64,000 nucleotides of DNA, taken from Rhizobiaceae bacterium (lineage in GTDB: Bacteria > Pseudomonadota > Alphaproteobacteria > Rhizobiales > Rhizobiaceae). The stretch is from contig JAHBYY010000005.1 in assembly GCA_019635715.1 (NCBI GenBank), positions 1 through 64,000 on the forward strand, in the 5' to 3' direction. The notes beneath the pieces were generated by a model. That model made no database searches. It saw only the letters and a program-made list of their open reading frames with translations, and was not told the DNA's origin. Shown here in pieces: positions 46,759 through 55,177 of the stretch. Numbering within the stretch: position 1 is the stretch's first letter; each line of letters begins with the position of its first letter. The translations under genes and the position numbers were made by a program.

Positions 46759-47548
46759 CGTGCCGGGAGGGGAGTGCTTGGACAGGTTCCACCACGAGGG
46801 ATTCGATCTCGCCTATCTCGATCGCCAACCCGCCGCGGCCGGTCGCGGCGAGCCTGTGCTGCTGATCCACGGATTTGCGTCTTCCCTGCACGTCAATTGG
46901 GTTGCGCCAGGCTGGGTGAAGACCCTGACGGATGTCGGTTACCGGGTGATCGCGCTCGACAATCGCGGCCATGGCCGCAGTTCCGTGAGCTACGACCCGG
47001 CGGCCTACACGCCGGAGAGGATGGCCGGCGACGCCGCGGCGCTGCTCAGGCATCTCGGCATCGATCAGGCCCATGTGATGGGCTATTCGATGGGCGCGCG
47101 CATCTCCGCCTTCCTGGCGCTGGCGGAACCTCGCATGGTCGCCACGCTGGTCTTCGGCGGGCTGGGCATCGGCATGATCGACGGCGTCGGCGATTGGGAC
47201 CCGATCGCCGCGGCATTGCTGGCGGACGATCCGGCCAGCATTTCGTCGCGACGCGCACGTTCCTTCCGCACCTTTGCCGATCAGACGCGCAGCGACCGGC
47301 GGGCGCTGGCGGCCTGCATCTCGACCTCGCGCACGCTTCTGTCCGCCGCCGACGTGGCCAGGATCGACCAGCCGACACTCATTGCAGTCGGCAGCAAGGA
47401 TGACATCGGCGGGCGGCCCGAGCCGTTGGCCGAGCTGATGCCGCACGCCGAGGCCTTCACCATCGAGGGGCGCGACCACATGCTGGCCGTGGGCGACCGC
47501 AGCTTCAAGGCGCGCGCGCTGCGGTTCCTCGCCGCCCATCCGCTTTGA
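46748..47548 (+). CDS. Alpha/beta hydrolase
   Basis: A 266-residue serine hydrolase. 'VLLIHGFASSLHVNWV' forms the oxyanion loop, 'VIALDNRGHGRS' follows, the nucleophile elbow is 'GYSMGARIS', and Asp ('SKDDIGG') and His ('EGRDHMLAVGDRSF') complete the triad. 'DNRGHGRSSVSYDPAAYTPE' resembles a rhizobial group of uncharacterised esterases. It overlaps the DUF192 gene start-to-stop. The substrate is unknown. Confidence 0.88.
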   Translation: MTDDVPGGECLDRFHHEGFDLAYLDRQPAAAGRGEPVLLIHGFASSLHVNWVAPGWVKTLTDVGYRVIALDNRGHGRSSVSYDPAAYTPERMAGDAAALLRHLGIDQAHVMGYSMGARISAFLALAEPRMVATLVFGGLGIGMIDGVGDWDPIAAALLADDPASISSRRARSFRTFADQTRSDRRALAACISTSRTLLSAADVARIDQPTLIAVGSKDDIGGRPEPLAELMPHAEAFTIEGRDHMLAVGDRSFKARALRFLAAHPL

Positions 47549-47686
47549 AGGGGAAGGCGAGGGAAATTTCCGCCGCGGCTTGAACGCTCCGCGCTTCGAT
47601 CCATTTGATAACCGAGTGAGGAAAATTCAATTCAACCCGGCTGCGTTCGGGGGTATAGAGGCGCTCGACATTCAGGAGAACCGCAG

Positions 47687-48535
47687 ATGGTTGCCAAGAG
47701 CGTTGCCAGGACAGCCGGGCTGCAGCCGGTGGATCCGATATGGCGTTCGGTTCGTGACGAGGCGATGAACGCGGTTACCCGCGATCCGCTGCTGTCGGCC
47801 TTCCTCTACTCGACGATCCTCAATCAGGATTCTCTGGAAGACGCTGTCGTCCACCGCCTTGCCGAACGGCTGGGGCACCAGGACGTCGGCGCCGATCTGA
47901 TCCGCCAGACGTTCCGCTCGATGCTCCACGAGAATCCGGAGTGGAGCGTCGCGGTGCGCGCCGACATCCAGGCCTATTTCGATCGCGATCCGGCCTGCGA
48001 CCGCTTCCTGATGCCGCTGCTCTATTTCAAGGGGTTCCACGCCATCCAGACGCACCGGCTTGCGCATTGGCTCTGGGCGCAGGGCCGGCGCGATTTCGCG
48101 CTCTATCTGCAGAGCCGCTCGTCCTCCGTGTTCCAGACCGACATTCATCCGGCGTCGCGCATCGGGCAGGGCATTTTCATCGACCATGCAACCGGCCTCG
48201 TCGTCGGCGAGACGGCGGTCATCGAGGACGATGTCTCGATCCTGCACGGCGTCACGCTTGGCGGCACGGGCAAGGCCGGCGGCGACCGCCATCCCAAGAT
48301 CCGCTATGGCGTGCTGATCGGCGCAGGCGCAAAGATCCTCGGCAACATCGAGATCGGCCATTGCTCGAAGATCGCGGCCGGTTCCGTCGTCCTGTCGCCC
48401 GTTCCGAACAACAAGACGGTGGCCGGCGTACCCGCGCGCATCGTTGGCGAATCGGGCTGCGAGAGGCCTTCCAGCCAGATGGACCAGTTCCTGCCATCGC
48501 AGACCATGGATCATGTCGTGAGCTTCGACATCTGA
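47687..48535 (+). CDS. cysE: Serine O-acetyltransferase
   Basis: A 282-residue enzyme acetylating L-serine, the committed step of cysteine synthesis. The helical N-terminal domain ('DPIWRSVRDEAMNAVTRDPL', 'FLYSTILNQDSLEDAVVHRL') is followed by a left-handed beta-helix of hexapeptides with 'QTDIHPASRIGQGIFIDHAT', 'SILHGVTLGGTGKAGGDRHP' and 'GAKILGNIEIGHCSKIAAGS'. The C-terminal tail that inserts into cysteine synthase is present (ending HVVSFDI). AGGAGAAC precedes the ATG. It links functionally to the sulfate operon elsewhere in the window. Confidence 0.96.
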   Translation: MVAKSVARTAGLQPVDPIWRSVRDEAMNAVTRDPLLSAFLYSTILNQDSLEDAVVHRLAERLGHQDVGADLIRQTFRSMLHENPEWSVAVRADIQAYFDRDPACDRFLMPLLYFKGFHAIQTHRLAHWLWAQGRRDFALYLQSRSSSVFQTDIHPASRIGQGIFIDHATGLVVGETAVIEDDVSILHGVTLGGTGKAGGDRHPKIRYGVLIGAGAKILGNIEIGHCSKIAAGSVVLSPVPNNKTVAGVPARIVGESGCERPSSQMDQFLPSQTMDHVVSFDI

Positions 48536-48653
48536 CGATCGCCCGTCACACATTCGGTGCGAAGACGGCGCCCGGGCGGCCTCGGGGCTTTGCTTATGCT
48601 GCCCGGCGTGTCAGAAGCGCCCTCCACCGACCGATCGATCAGCGGAGAATCCC

Positions 48654-48857
48654 GTGAAGCCCGACGAAATCAAGAAGCTCGAAGCGTTCTTCAAGCGGAC
48701 GTTCAAGAACCCCGAGATGCAGGTCAAGGCACGGCCGCGCAAGGACGATTCGGCGGAAGTGTATGTCGGCGAGGATTTCCTCGGCCTGGTCTACAAGGAC
48801 GAGGAAGAGGGCGACTACAATTTCTCGATGGCGATCCTCGACATCGATCTGAATTAG
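48654..48857 (+). CDS. DUF3126 family small protein
   Basis: A 67-residue charged protein beginning 'MKPDEIKKLEAFFKRTFKNP' and containing 'EVYVGEDFLGLVYKDEEEGD' and 'YNFSMAILDIDL', the complete DUF3126 family seen in Alphaproteobacteria. The function is unknown. The start codon is GTG with GGAG 8 nt upstream. It follows cysE by 118 bp, an arrangement I recall in other Rhizobiales. Confidence 0.9.
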   Translation: MKPDEIKKLEAFFKRTFKNPEMQVKARPRKDDSAEVYVGEDFLGLVYKDEEEGDYNFSMAILDIDLN

Positions 48858-48972
48858 AAAGATCCCGCGAGATCGCGCAAATGCCTTGAGTGCGCGACAG
48901 CGGACCGGCGGCCGCACCGGCGCTTCGGCGATCCGATGAAGGCGGAAGTGATCCGCAACGATCGCGGCCGGT

Positions 48973-49704
48973 TCAGTGGCCGGTCTTCAGGAGTTCGGAA
49001 GCCTTGGCCACGACCGCCGCATCCAGCCGGCGCCATTCCGGCAGGAGATGGCTGGCAAAGCGGTAGGTCAGGCTGAGGTTGTCACCGATCTGGATGTCGC
49101 GCTCGCACGGAGCGAGAGACACCTCGGCGCTCTGTCCCGTCAGGCAGCGCGCGACGAAGGGATCCTTGCCGGGGCGCCGGGCCACGGCAAGCATCTCGCC
49201 GAGATAGCCGGACTTGGCGATGAAGTCGTAGAGGGTCAAGCCGGACGGTCCAGGCGTGCCGGGCTTGCTGATCAGCGCCTCGTAGATCGGCGCGAAGCGG
49301 CCGCTCATGTCGCGCGACATCATTCTTTGCTCGAAGCCGACGAAGATGATGCTGCGCGTGCCCTCGAGATTGTTGAATTCGGGGCTGGCGGCTTGCGAGT
49401 ATCCATCCATCTGCGGCCAGCGCAGGTAGAGATCGAGCCTCTGGGCGATCCCGTCGCGTCGCGCGCGTTCGAAGCGGATCATGTTGGACGGCGCGACGAT
49501 GACATTGTTGCCGATGACCACTTCGCGGGGCGTCGGATCGTCCGTATAGCCGGCGAGCGCGATCTCCGAGCCGAACCATTGGCCGGCGGCGAACAGAGCG
49601 AAGGACAGCAGCGCCAGCACCGACAGGCCGACGAAGACGCGGGTCATCAGCGCCGACCTGACCGGACCTTCGTTCGCCTCGGCTTGCCCCATCGTCATCG
49701 CCAT
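48973..49704 (-). CDS. Conserved hypothetical membrane-anchored protein
   Basis: A 243-residue protein with one N-terminal transmembrane helix ('VFVGLSVLALLSFALFAAGQ', about residues 21-40) and a periplasmic domain. Notable stretches are 'PREVVIGNNVIVAPSNMIRF', 'RLDLYLRWPQMDGYSQ' and 'FVARCLTGQSAEVSLAPCER', the last with two cysteines that may pair. I recall similar hypothetical proteins in rhizobia but no named family. The start (49704, MAMTMGQ) is the first of closely spaced ATGs, with GGAAG upstream; 49698 and the frame's 49791 are alternatives. It is divergent from the next gene, 117 bp between starts. Confidence 0.7.
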   Translation of the reverse strand: MAMTMGQAEANEGPVRSALMTRVFVGLSVLALLSFALFAAGQWFGSEIALAGYTDDPTPREVVIGNNVIVAPSNMIRFERARRDGIAQRLDLYLRWPQMDGYSQAASPEFNNLEGTRSIIFVGFEQRMMSRDMSGRFAPIYEALISKPGTPGPSGLTLYDFIAKSGYLGEMLAVARRPGKDPFVARCLTGQSAEVSLAPCERDIQIGDNLSLTYRFASHLLPEWRRLDAAVVAKASELLKTGH

Positions 49705-49821
49705 CTTTGGCTTCCGTCCCTCGTCCTGTCGCCTGTCCAGTTCCGGCACAGCCGCGGCGGCATGGCTCTTGCTGCAGGAGTTTGGGCACAATCTGGGCCG
49801 ACATGGTAAACGGAGGGTAAA

Positions 49822-50139
49822 TTGGAGCCGGTTGAACTCGCCTTCGCGCTGATGTGCGGCATCACCCTGTCAGGTCTGGCAGGCACCTTGCTGGAACTGG
49901 TGACAGGCCGGCCGCTGTCCTTTTCGGAGCCTTATCTTTCGCCGCGCCGGCTGGTGCGGTCGTTTCTCGCAGCGGCGTGCGCCGGGCCGATGATGCTCGC
50001 CAACGACGCGCTGGCGGCGCGCCGCGCCGGCGACATTTCGATCGGCTACTTCGCCTTCTGTGCCGCAACGTCGCTCATCTGGGCGGTGGCGCTGGGCATC
50101 ACGGTGATCGGGATTGCAGCGCGGCTGCTCGTCGCCTAA
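49822..50139 (+). CDS. Small integral membrane protein (possibly DUF6949 type)
   Basis: A 105-residue protein with about three hydrophobic segments: 'VELAFALMCGITLSGLAGTL', 'LVRSFLAAACAGPMMLAND' and 'AATSLIWAVALGITVIGIAA'. 'ELVTGRPLSFSEPY' between the first two resembles a rhizobial hypothetical family I recall as DUF6949, a weak memory. It starts at TTG with GGAGGG 5 nt upstream. The function is unknown. It precedes the gamma-carbonic anhydrase gene by 74 bp on the same strand. Confidence 0.72.
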   Translation: MEPVELAFALMCGITLSGLAGTLLELVTGRPLSFSEPYLSPRRLVRSFLAAACAGPMMLANDALAARRAGDISIGYFAFCAATSLIWAVALGITVIGIAARLLVA

Positions 50140-50213
50140 TCCTGTGCGCCCCCGGCCCCCGGCGCGATGCGTCGCATGGGGCCATTCCAGGCAACACCCT
50201 TCCGGAGCCCGCC

Positions 50214-50744
50214 ATGCCGGTCTACGCCCTCGACGACATCGCTCCCGAATTCGATGACCGTGCCAGCACCTTCATAGCGCCGGATGCGACGGTGATCGGC
50301 AATGTTTCAGTCGGCCGCGAGGTCGGCATCTGGTTCGGCGTGGTCATCCGGGGCGACAATGAGAGGATGCGGATCGGCGCGCGCACCAACATCCAGGAGC
50401 ATGTCGTCATGCATTCCGACGAGGGGTTTCCGCTGACCATCGGCGAGGGCTGCACCATCGGACACAAGGCGATGCTGCACGGCTGCACGATCGGCGACGG
50501 CAGCCTCGTCGGCATGGGCGCGATCGTGCTCAACGGCGCCAGGATCGGCAGAAACTGTCTGGTCGGCGCCGGCGCCCTTGTCACCGAAGGAAAGGTCTTC
50601 GAGGACGGCTCGCTGATCGTCGGTGCGCCGGCCAAGGCGGTGCGCAGTCTCGACGAAGCCACGGTCGGCAAGCTGGCCTGGTCCGCCGACCACTATGTCG
50701 GCAATGCGCGGCGCTTCGCCGCGGGCCTGAAAGAGGTCGGCTGA
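50214..50744 (+). CDS. Gamma-carbonic anhydrase family protein
   Basis: A 176-residue left-handed beta-helix protein. 'VIGNVSVGREVGIWFGVVIR' and 'GDNERMRIGARTNIQEHVVM' are gamma-CA hallmarks, with metal histidines in 'QEHVVMHSD' and 'IGHKAMLHGC'. Family members (YrdA/PaaY/CaiE-like) bind Zn or Fe; not all show carbonic anhydrase activity. The ATG at 50214 opens 'MPVYALDD' and a GGAG motif lies upstream. A hairpin terminator pair follows. Confidence 0.9.
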   Translation: MPVYALDDIAPEFDDRASTFIAPDATVIGNVSVGREVGIWFGVVIRGDNERMRIGARTNIQEHVVMHSDEGFPLTIGEGCTIGHKAMLHGCTIGDGSLVGMGAIVLNGARIGRNCLVGAGALVTEGKVFEDGSLIVGAPAKAVRSLDEATVGKLAWSADHYVGNARRFAAGLKEVG

Positions 50745-50778
50745 CCCAATTCGCAGCGACTAGTTCCCCAAAATGAGC

Positions 50779-50856
50779 GGAGCCGGCCCCGGGGACGGGG
50801 GGCCGGCTCCTAGACCCGGTCGTGGGGACGGGGAGGGTGGGGGTCGACCGGGTTTT
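50779..50856 (+). terminator. Tandem hairpins after the gamma-carbonic anhydrase gene
   Basis: The first hairpin is a perfect 12-bp stem GGAGCCGGCCCC/GGGGCCGGCTCC (50779-50790, 50799-50810) with an 8-nt loop. A second, ACCCGGTCG/CGACCGGGT (50814-50822, 50845-50853), is followed by TTTT. The second fits an intrinsic terminator for the plus-strand transcript; the first may pause or protect it. Confidence 0.65.
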
Positions 50857-50967
50857 CCCTCCGGACCGCCACGCGCCTTCAGCCGCGCATGGCGATCCCT
50901 TTGATATTGCGCCTCGGGCCGGCCATCAGGCCGTTCGGTGCCGGGCCGCGGCGCTCGCGCCGCGCAG

Positions 50968-51573
50968 TTATTCCACGCTGGCGACCGCGTCGGCGCGGCC
51001 GTCGTTGATCTTGACCCAGACGCCGGAGTTCAGCTCCGACTGGCGCTTGATGTAGGTGTAGTCGGTGTCGGACCAGGCGAGGATGCGACCCTCGAGATTG
51101 TCGAGGATGAAATCGCCCAGGCTTGTGCGCACGGTGAGCACGGCATGGCCGTCGCCGTTGCGCTGGCGCACCACCGTGATCAGCAGATCGCCGGCCGGAA
51201 CACCCTTCGCCATCAGCAGCCGACGCTTCTCCAGCGCATAATCCTCGCAGTCTCCCTCGCCTTTCGGAAAGCTCCACTTTTCTTCGACGCCCCACATCTC
51301 CATGTCGGTGCGCGGCGCGACCGTGCTGTTGACGTGGTTGTTGACGCTGATCAGCGTCGCCCACAGCTTGCGGGTCAGTTCCGTCGGTGCACGCTTCGGC
51401 GTCTTCTGGCGGCATTCCTGTGTATATTGCTGGCAGAGTTCGTAGTGGCCGATCGGCTGCGTCGTCCGCGCGCCGGTCTTCATGGCATTCTGTCCTGCCC
51501 CTGCCGGCGCGGCCATCCCGATCGCACCCACGACCATGGCCAGAACCAGTGGCGTCCCCATCACTTTGTTCAT
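50968..51573 (-). CDS. Transglutaminase-like cysteine proteinase (BTLCP family)
   Basis: A 201-residue secreted protein with a signal peptide (1-27, ending 'PAGAG'). The BTLCP triad is visible: C109 in 'GEGDCEDYALEKRRLL', H143 in 'DGHAVLTV' and D158 in 'FILDNLEG'. 'RTDMEMWGVEEKWSFPKGEG' is a typical lead-in. The LapG protease of Pseudomonas, which cleaves adhesins, belongs to the same family, and a PilZ gene lies nearby, but no LapD partner is seen. Many rhizobial genomes have several such paralogues of unknown substrate. Confidence 0.9.
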   Translation of the reverse strand: MNKVMGTPLVLAMVVGAIGMAAPAGAGQNAMKTGARTTQPIGHYELCQQYTQECRQKTPKRAPTELTRKLWATLISVNNHVNSTVAPRTDMEMWGVEEKWSFPKGEGDCEDYALEKRRLLMAKGVPAGDLLITVVRQRNGDGHAVLTVRTSLGDFILDNLEGRILAWSDTDYTYIKRQSELNSGVWVKINDGRADAVASVE

Positions 51574-52003
51574 TGTCTCGTCTCCCGTTCCAAGGAGACA
51601 ATGACAGCTACGGATTTATTTGACGCGAAGCATGGAAGTATATATTGATATGACTTAAGGTCTAATTTGGATATATCAAGACTAAAAGTTGCGTCTTATT
51701 TGATTGTGATTTGTCTAAAATGGGTATGAGAACCAACAGTCGATCTTAACCATGACCAGGCCGTCCCCGGGCAACCCGCCCTCACGCAATTTCCAACAGT
51801 CCCGCAGGAGATGGAGCGGAGTTGCCGCGGCTTGACCCGGATCGTCGCGACGGGCGCGGATCCGCAGCAGCCCGCGACGGGCACGGGGCTGTAAACTCAC
51901 GGCCAAGCCGGGAGAAACGGAAGAAGCGATCCTCGAACGCAAAAACCCGCGGCGCGGGCTGCGGGCTGTCTCGAAATGGATCGATGAGCTTACGGGCGAC
52001 CCG
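51574..52003. other. Intergenic region with AT-rich segment
   Basis: 430 bp without a supported gene between the BTLCP and PilZ genes. About 51610-51730 is markedly AT-rich against the rest of the window and contains an inverted pair TTGATAT (51645-51651) and ATATCAA (51673-51679), a possible operator for the minus-strand BTLCP gene. The rest shows nothing recognisable. Confidence 0.5.
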
Positions 52004-52648
52004 TCAGGCGACGCGTCCGCCGAACTCGCTGTCCAACGTTTCCGGACGCTGCACGACCGCGAACTCGATGGCGACGCCGTCCTCGAAATGGCGCACGACC
52101 TGCCCGCGCATCGTGCCGAGCACGACCTGCACGCCCAGCGCCGGCTTGACGTCGATCTCGATCGCGGCGCCGGACAGCGACAGGTCGATGATGCGGCACG
52201 GATACTGCCGGCCGTCCATCAATTGCAGCTTGCTCGTCGGGTTGCGCGGCGCGATGCGGTCGTGTCGGCGATCCTCCGGGAGGTCGAGCTCGTGCTTGTT
52301 GGCAAGCCAGGTCAACTGGGCCGCGAGCTTGTCCTTCTTGCGCTCCGAGGCGACCACCGTCATCGCGAAGCCGTCCTGGAGGGTTCGGGTGACGATGCCC
52401 TCGACGCGGCCGATGTGGTCGATATAGGCGATAACCTTCTCGCCCAGCCTGCCGATTTCGTCGGTACGCAGGGCAACGTTGCCCGGCGACATGTCGATCA
52501 CCTGACACGGATGCTCGGTCCGGTCCTCGAGCATGAACCGGCCATAGATCTTGACCCGAACGCGCTGGAAGTTGCGTCGCTCCGCCCTCTGCGGCGAATG
52601 GTCCGCTGCCGTCGCCCTGATCACTGTCCCAAGCTCCGCTTCAATCAC
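52004..52648 (-). CDS. Tandem PilZ-domain protein
   Basis: A 214-residue cytoplasmic protein with two PilZ domains. Domain 1 has the c-di-GMP arginine motif 'RRNFQR' but the second motif is degenerate ('DMSPGN', no final Gly). Domain 2 has 'RRHDR' and a proper D-x-S-x-x-G ('DLSLSG'). Domain 2 is thus the likelier c-di-GMP binder. Such proteins are effectors of motility, polysaccharide or cell cycle. The start codon is GTG (52648) without a strong ribosome site; an in-frame GTG eight codons later is an alternative. Confidence 0.85.
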   Translation of the reverse strand: MIEAELGTVIRATAADHSPQRAERRNFQRVRVKIYGRFMLEDRTEHPCQVIDMSPGNVALRTDEIGRLGEKVIAYIDHIGRVEGIVTRTLQDGFAMTVVASERKKDKLAAQLTWLANKHELDLPEDRRHDRIAPRNPTSKLQLMDGRQYPCRIIDLSLSGAAIEIDVKPALGVQVVLGTMRGQVVRHFEDGVAIEFAVVQRPETLDSEFGGRVA

Positions 52649-52795
52649 CCCAGCTGAAATGCTGGACCTGGACGTGCGGAAAATAACGCCTCAGAGGTTA
52701 ACAACAGGTAAGAGCGGGGCCTTTGTGATCACAGCCGGGCCCGGAATCCGGCGATTCTCGCACCGCGGTCAAGGGCGCCGGTCGGGCGAGAGGCG

Positions 52796-53434
52796 CTACT
52801 CCGATCGCCCTCCGGGCAGCACCACGAGATGCCTTATGCGCCGTGCTCCCTCGATTTCGCCATTCGAGGGGGTGATCGCGATGACTGTCGGCGACAGCGA
52901 CGGCACGGTGACCGCCGGACGGTTCTTCAGAAAGAGCGGCTCCCGGTCCGGATCCACGACACGTACCGATTCGAGCGAGGCATCGGCCAGCGGATCGGCA
53001 CCGAGCCAGTAGGGCTTGGTGCCAGGCGAGGCGATGCCCAGCGCGCGGCGGTTCTCGTCGCCTCCTTCCAGCGGCAGCAGCAACAGTTCCATCGATACGC
53101 GCCGCTCGCCGCGGCTGATTCCCTCAAACGAGGCGACGAGCACGGAGTTGTCGGCAAAGACGTTGCGTACCAGGCGCGCCATCATCCGGCGGTCCTTTTC
53201 ACGCCACAGCGAGGAAAAGCCGAAGCCCTTGAGCTCCCGGCCGTAGGTGGCGCACAGGCGGGTACCGGCCAGCCGGAACACCGCTTCGCCGCGCAGATCG
53301 TTCTCGAGGATGAACGTATCTCCGAGCAGGGCCTTGATGTCGGCCGGCTCGACCTCGGTGCGACGCGGCGCCGGCCGCCCGTCCCGAAGTCGGTTCCAAT
53401 ATTGGAACAGCTTGATCGATCCATCCTGTTTCAT
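52796..53434 (-). CDS. PAS_5-domain protein
   Basis: A 212-residue single-domain sensor-like protein of the alphaproteobacterial PAS_5 family (DUF1488-unrelated). It begins 'IKLFQYWNRLRDGRPAPRRT' and continues 'LLGDTFILENDLRGEAVFRL', 'AGTRLCATYGRELKGFGFSS' and 'RRALGIASPGTKPYWLG', the family's usual set. There is no output domain, so it likely works with a partner. It is 147 bp upstream of the PilZ gene on the same strand. Confidence 0.85.
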   Translation of the reverse strand: MKQDGSIKLFQYWNRLRDGRPAPRRTEVEPADIKALLGDTFILENDLRGEAVFRLAGTRLCATYGRELKGFGFSSLWREKDRRMMARLVRNVFADNSVLVASFEGISRGERRVSMELLLLPLEGGDENRRALGIASPGTKPYWLGADPLADASLESVRVVDPDREPLFLKNRPAVTVPSLSPTVIAITPSNGEIEGARRIRHLVVLPGGRSE

Positions 53435-53771
53435 GCGCTTCCGATCCGTTGGAGCGCTGCCTCCTGTGTCACGGATGGACAGGAAAGAGCGCTTCGCGTG
53501 TCTTCATGCGTCGGGGAGCAGGATGCGTGCCAGCGCTCCGGAAGGTTGTTCACCGGCCGGGGACGTTAAGGTTAATTTTGGGTATACGTTGCCGTGAAAA
53601 TCGTCTCGTGACACTCTCCGGTCACTCCACGGCACGGTCGTTCGCAGCGTCCCGTGCCCCTTCAGTCAAATTCGCTTTGGGGAGAGCAGGGGGCTCGACC
53701 AGCCGTCCGGATTTCGCATCCGGACGGCTTTTTTCTTTTGTATTCGCAGCCATTTGCGATATCTGGCCGCG
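53435..53771 (+). other. Leader or small-RNA region before the rhomboid gene
   Basis: 337 bp without a CDS. The plus strand carries an AT-rich promoter-like patch (GTTAAGGTTAATTTTGGGTATACG, about 53565-53590 in two parts: GTTAAGGTTAATTTT and GGGTATACG), then about 110 nt, then a strong terminator. No plus-strand gene lies upstream to need a terminator, so a short independent RNA or an attenuated leader of the rhomboid gene is likely. Confidence 0.5.
53701..53739 (+). terminator. Strong intrinsic terminator (sRNA end or attenuator)
   Basis: A perfect 12-bp stem AGCCGTCCGGAT/ATCCGGACGGCT with a 5-nt loop is followed directly by TTTTTCTTTT. It is the most canonical rho-independent terminator in the window and ends just 33 bp before the rhomboid ATG. 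Confidence 0.9.
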
Positions 53772-54509
53772 ATGGTCGATCAATCAGGCGAAACGAGCGG
53801 CGGGCAGCATGCCGGGGCAGGGAGGCGGCGCGAGCCGGCCTTCAACATACCGGCGGTGGTCGTGCTGCTGATCGGGGTCTGCGCCGCGATCCATCTCGTC
53901 TCGGTCTACGTGCTCGACATTTACCAATACAGCGAGCTGATGCTGCGCGCGGCCTTCATTCCGGTGCGCTATTCCGGACGCTACGACCTCGACGTCTATG
54001 CATTCACCACACCGTTCACCTACGCCTTCCTGCATGGTGGATTCGCGCATCTTGCCATCAACATGGTGTGGCTCGCGGCCTTCGGATCGCCGCTGGCGAA
54101 TCGCCTCGGCGTGCCGCGGTTCCTGGCATTCTGGGCGGTCACCGGTCTCGCGGCGGCCGGGCTCCACTGGGCGCTCCATCCGCTCGACCAAGCACCCCTG
54201 ATCGGTGCTTCGGGCGCGATTTCCGGCATGATGGGCGCGGCGGCGCGCTTCGGTTTCCGGATCGATCGCCGCGGCGGCCGTGCGACTTTTGCCGGAGCGG
54301 TGCTGCCGATCCCGGTGATCGCACGCATGCGGGGCGTGCTGATCTTCCTGGCCGTCTGGTTCGTCGTCAACCTCGCCACCGGCCTGGTCGGCTACGTGCC
54401 CGGCCAGGCGTCCAACATCGCCTGGGAAGCCCATATCGGCGGGTTCGTCGCGGGCTTCTTCGGCATCCGGCTGTTCCTCCCCGGCCTGCCGGCGGCGACA
54501 CGCCGATAG
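53772..54509 (+). CDS. Rhomboid family intramembrane serine protease
   Basis: A 245-residue membrane protease with about six helices. The catalytic Ser is S148 in 'GASGAISGMMGAAARFGF' and the His H221 in 'WEAHIGGFVAGFF'; 'FLHGGFAHLAINMVWL' (helix 2) supplies the oxyanion His/Asn. Rhomboids cut transmembrane segments of substrates. The ATG at 53772 is taken; a TTG at 53754 is possible but closer to the terminator. Expression may be controlled by the leader terminator. Confidence 0.93.
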   Translation: MVDQSGETSGGQHAGAGRRREPAFNIPAVVVLLIGVCAAIHLVSVYVLDIYQYSELMLRAAFIPVRYSGRYDLDVYAFTTPFTYAFLHGGFAHLAINMVWLAAFGSPLANRLGVPRFLAFWAVTGLAAAGLHWALHPLDQAPLIGASGAISGMMGAAARFGFRIDRRGGRATFAGAVLPIPVIARMRGVLIFLAVWFVVNLATGLVGYVPGQASNIAWEAHIGGFVAGFFGIRLFLPGLPAATRR

Positions 54510-54612
54510 GCGCGTGGCCGAACGGACTTGAAATGCCGGCCTCTCGGCGTACCATTGTCGCAGCGGCACGCAGGATACCGCGTCGTCGCCCAAAGGCGGA
54601 TGGGAGGTCGCG

Positions 54613-55044
54613 ATGACGGTCAAGACAATTCTGCAACGCAAGGGTCACGACGTCCTGTCGATCAGGCCGAACGACAAGATCGTCGATGCCGTCGCCATGC
54701 TCGCCGAGCACCGGATCGGTGCGCTCGTGGTCACCAACGGCGACCGCAAGATCGTCGGCATCCTGTCCGAGCGCGACATCGTCCGGATCATCGCGCGGGC
54801 CGGCGCCGGGGCGCTGGACTATGTGGTCAGGGACGTGATGACCCCCAAGGTCAGCATCTGCAACGAGAACCATACGATCAACGAGGTCATGGAGATCATG
54901 ACCAAGGGACGGTTCCGGCATCTGCCGGTGGAGAAGGACGGCCATCTCGACGGCATCATCTCGATCGGCGACGTCGTGAAGCGGCGCATCGAGGATGTGG
55001 AGCGCGAGGCCGACCAGATCCGCGCATATATCGCGACGGCCTGA
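54613..55044 (+). CDS. CBS-pair domain protein
   Basis: A 143-residue protein consisting of one Bateman (tandem CBS) module: '[20 protein letters not shown]', '[20 protein letters not shown]', then '[20 protein letters not shown]' and '[20 protein letters not shown]'. Stand-alone CBS pairs usually sense adenosine nucleotides and regulate partner proteins; the partner is unknown. GGGAGG precedes the ATG by 6 nt. It is 103 bp after the rhomboid gene. Confidence 0.92.
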   Translation: MTVKTILQRKGHDVLSIRPNDKIVDAVAMLAEHRIGALVVTNGDRKIVGILSERDIVRIIARAGAGALDYVVRDVMTPKVSICNENHTINEVMEIMTKGRFRHLPVEKDGHLDGIISIGDVVKRRIEDVEREADQIRAYIATA

Positions 55045-55177
55045 ACTGCCGGGCAGCGATCGGATTCCCGAAGGCGGTCGCGATCGGCGGATGCATCGGG
55101 CAAGGCCAGCCTTGCCTGCCGGAGCGGCTTGCTTTAGCGAAACGTCTCAGTTTCCCGGCACGGCACAGACGGTTTCC

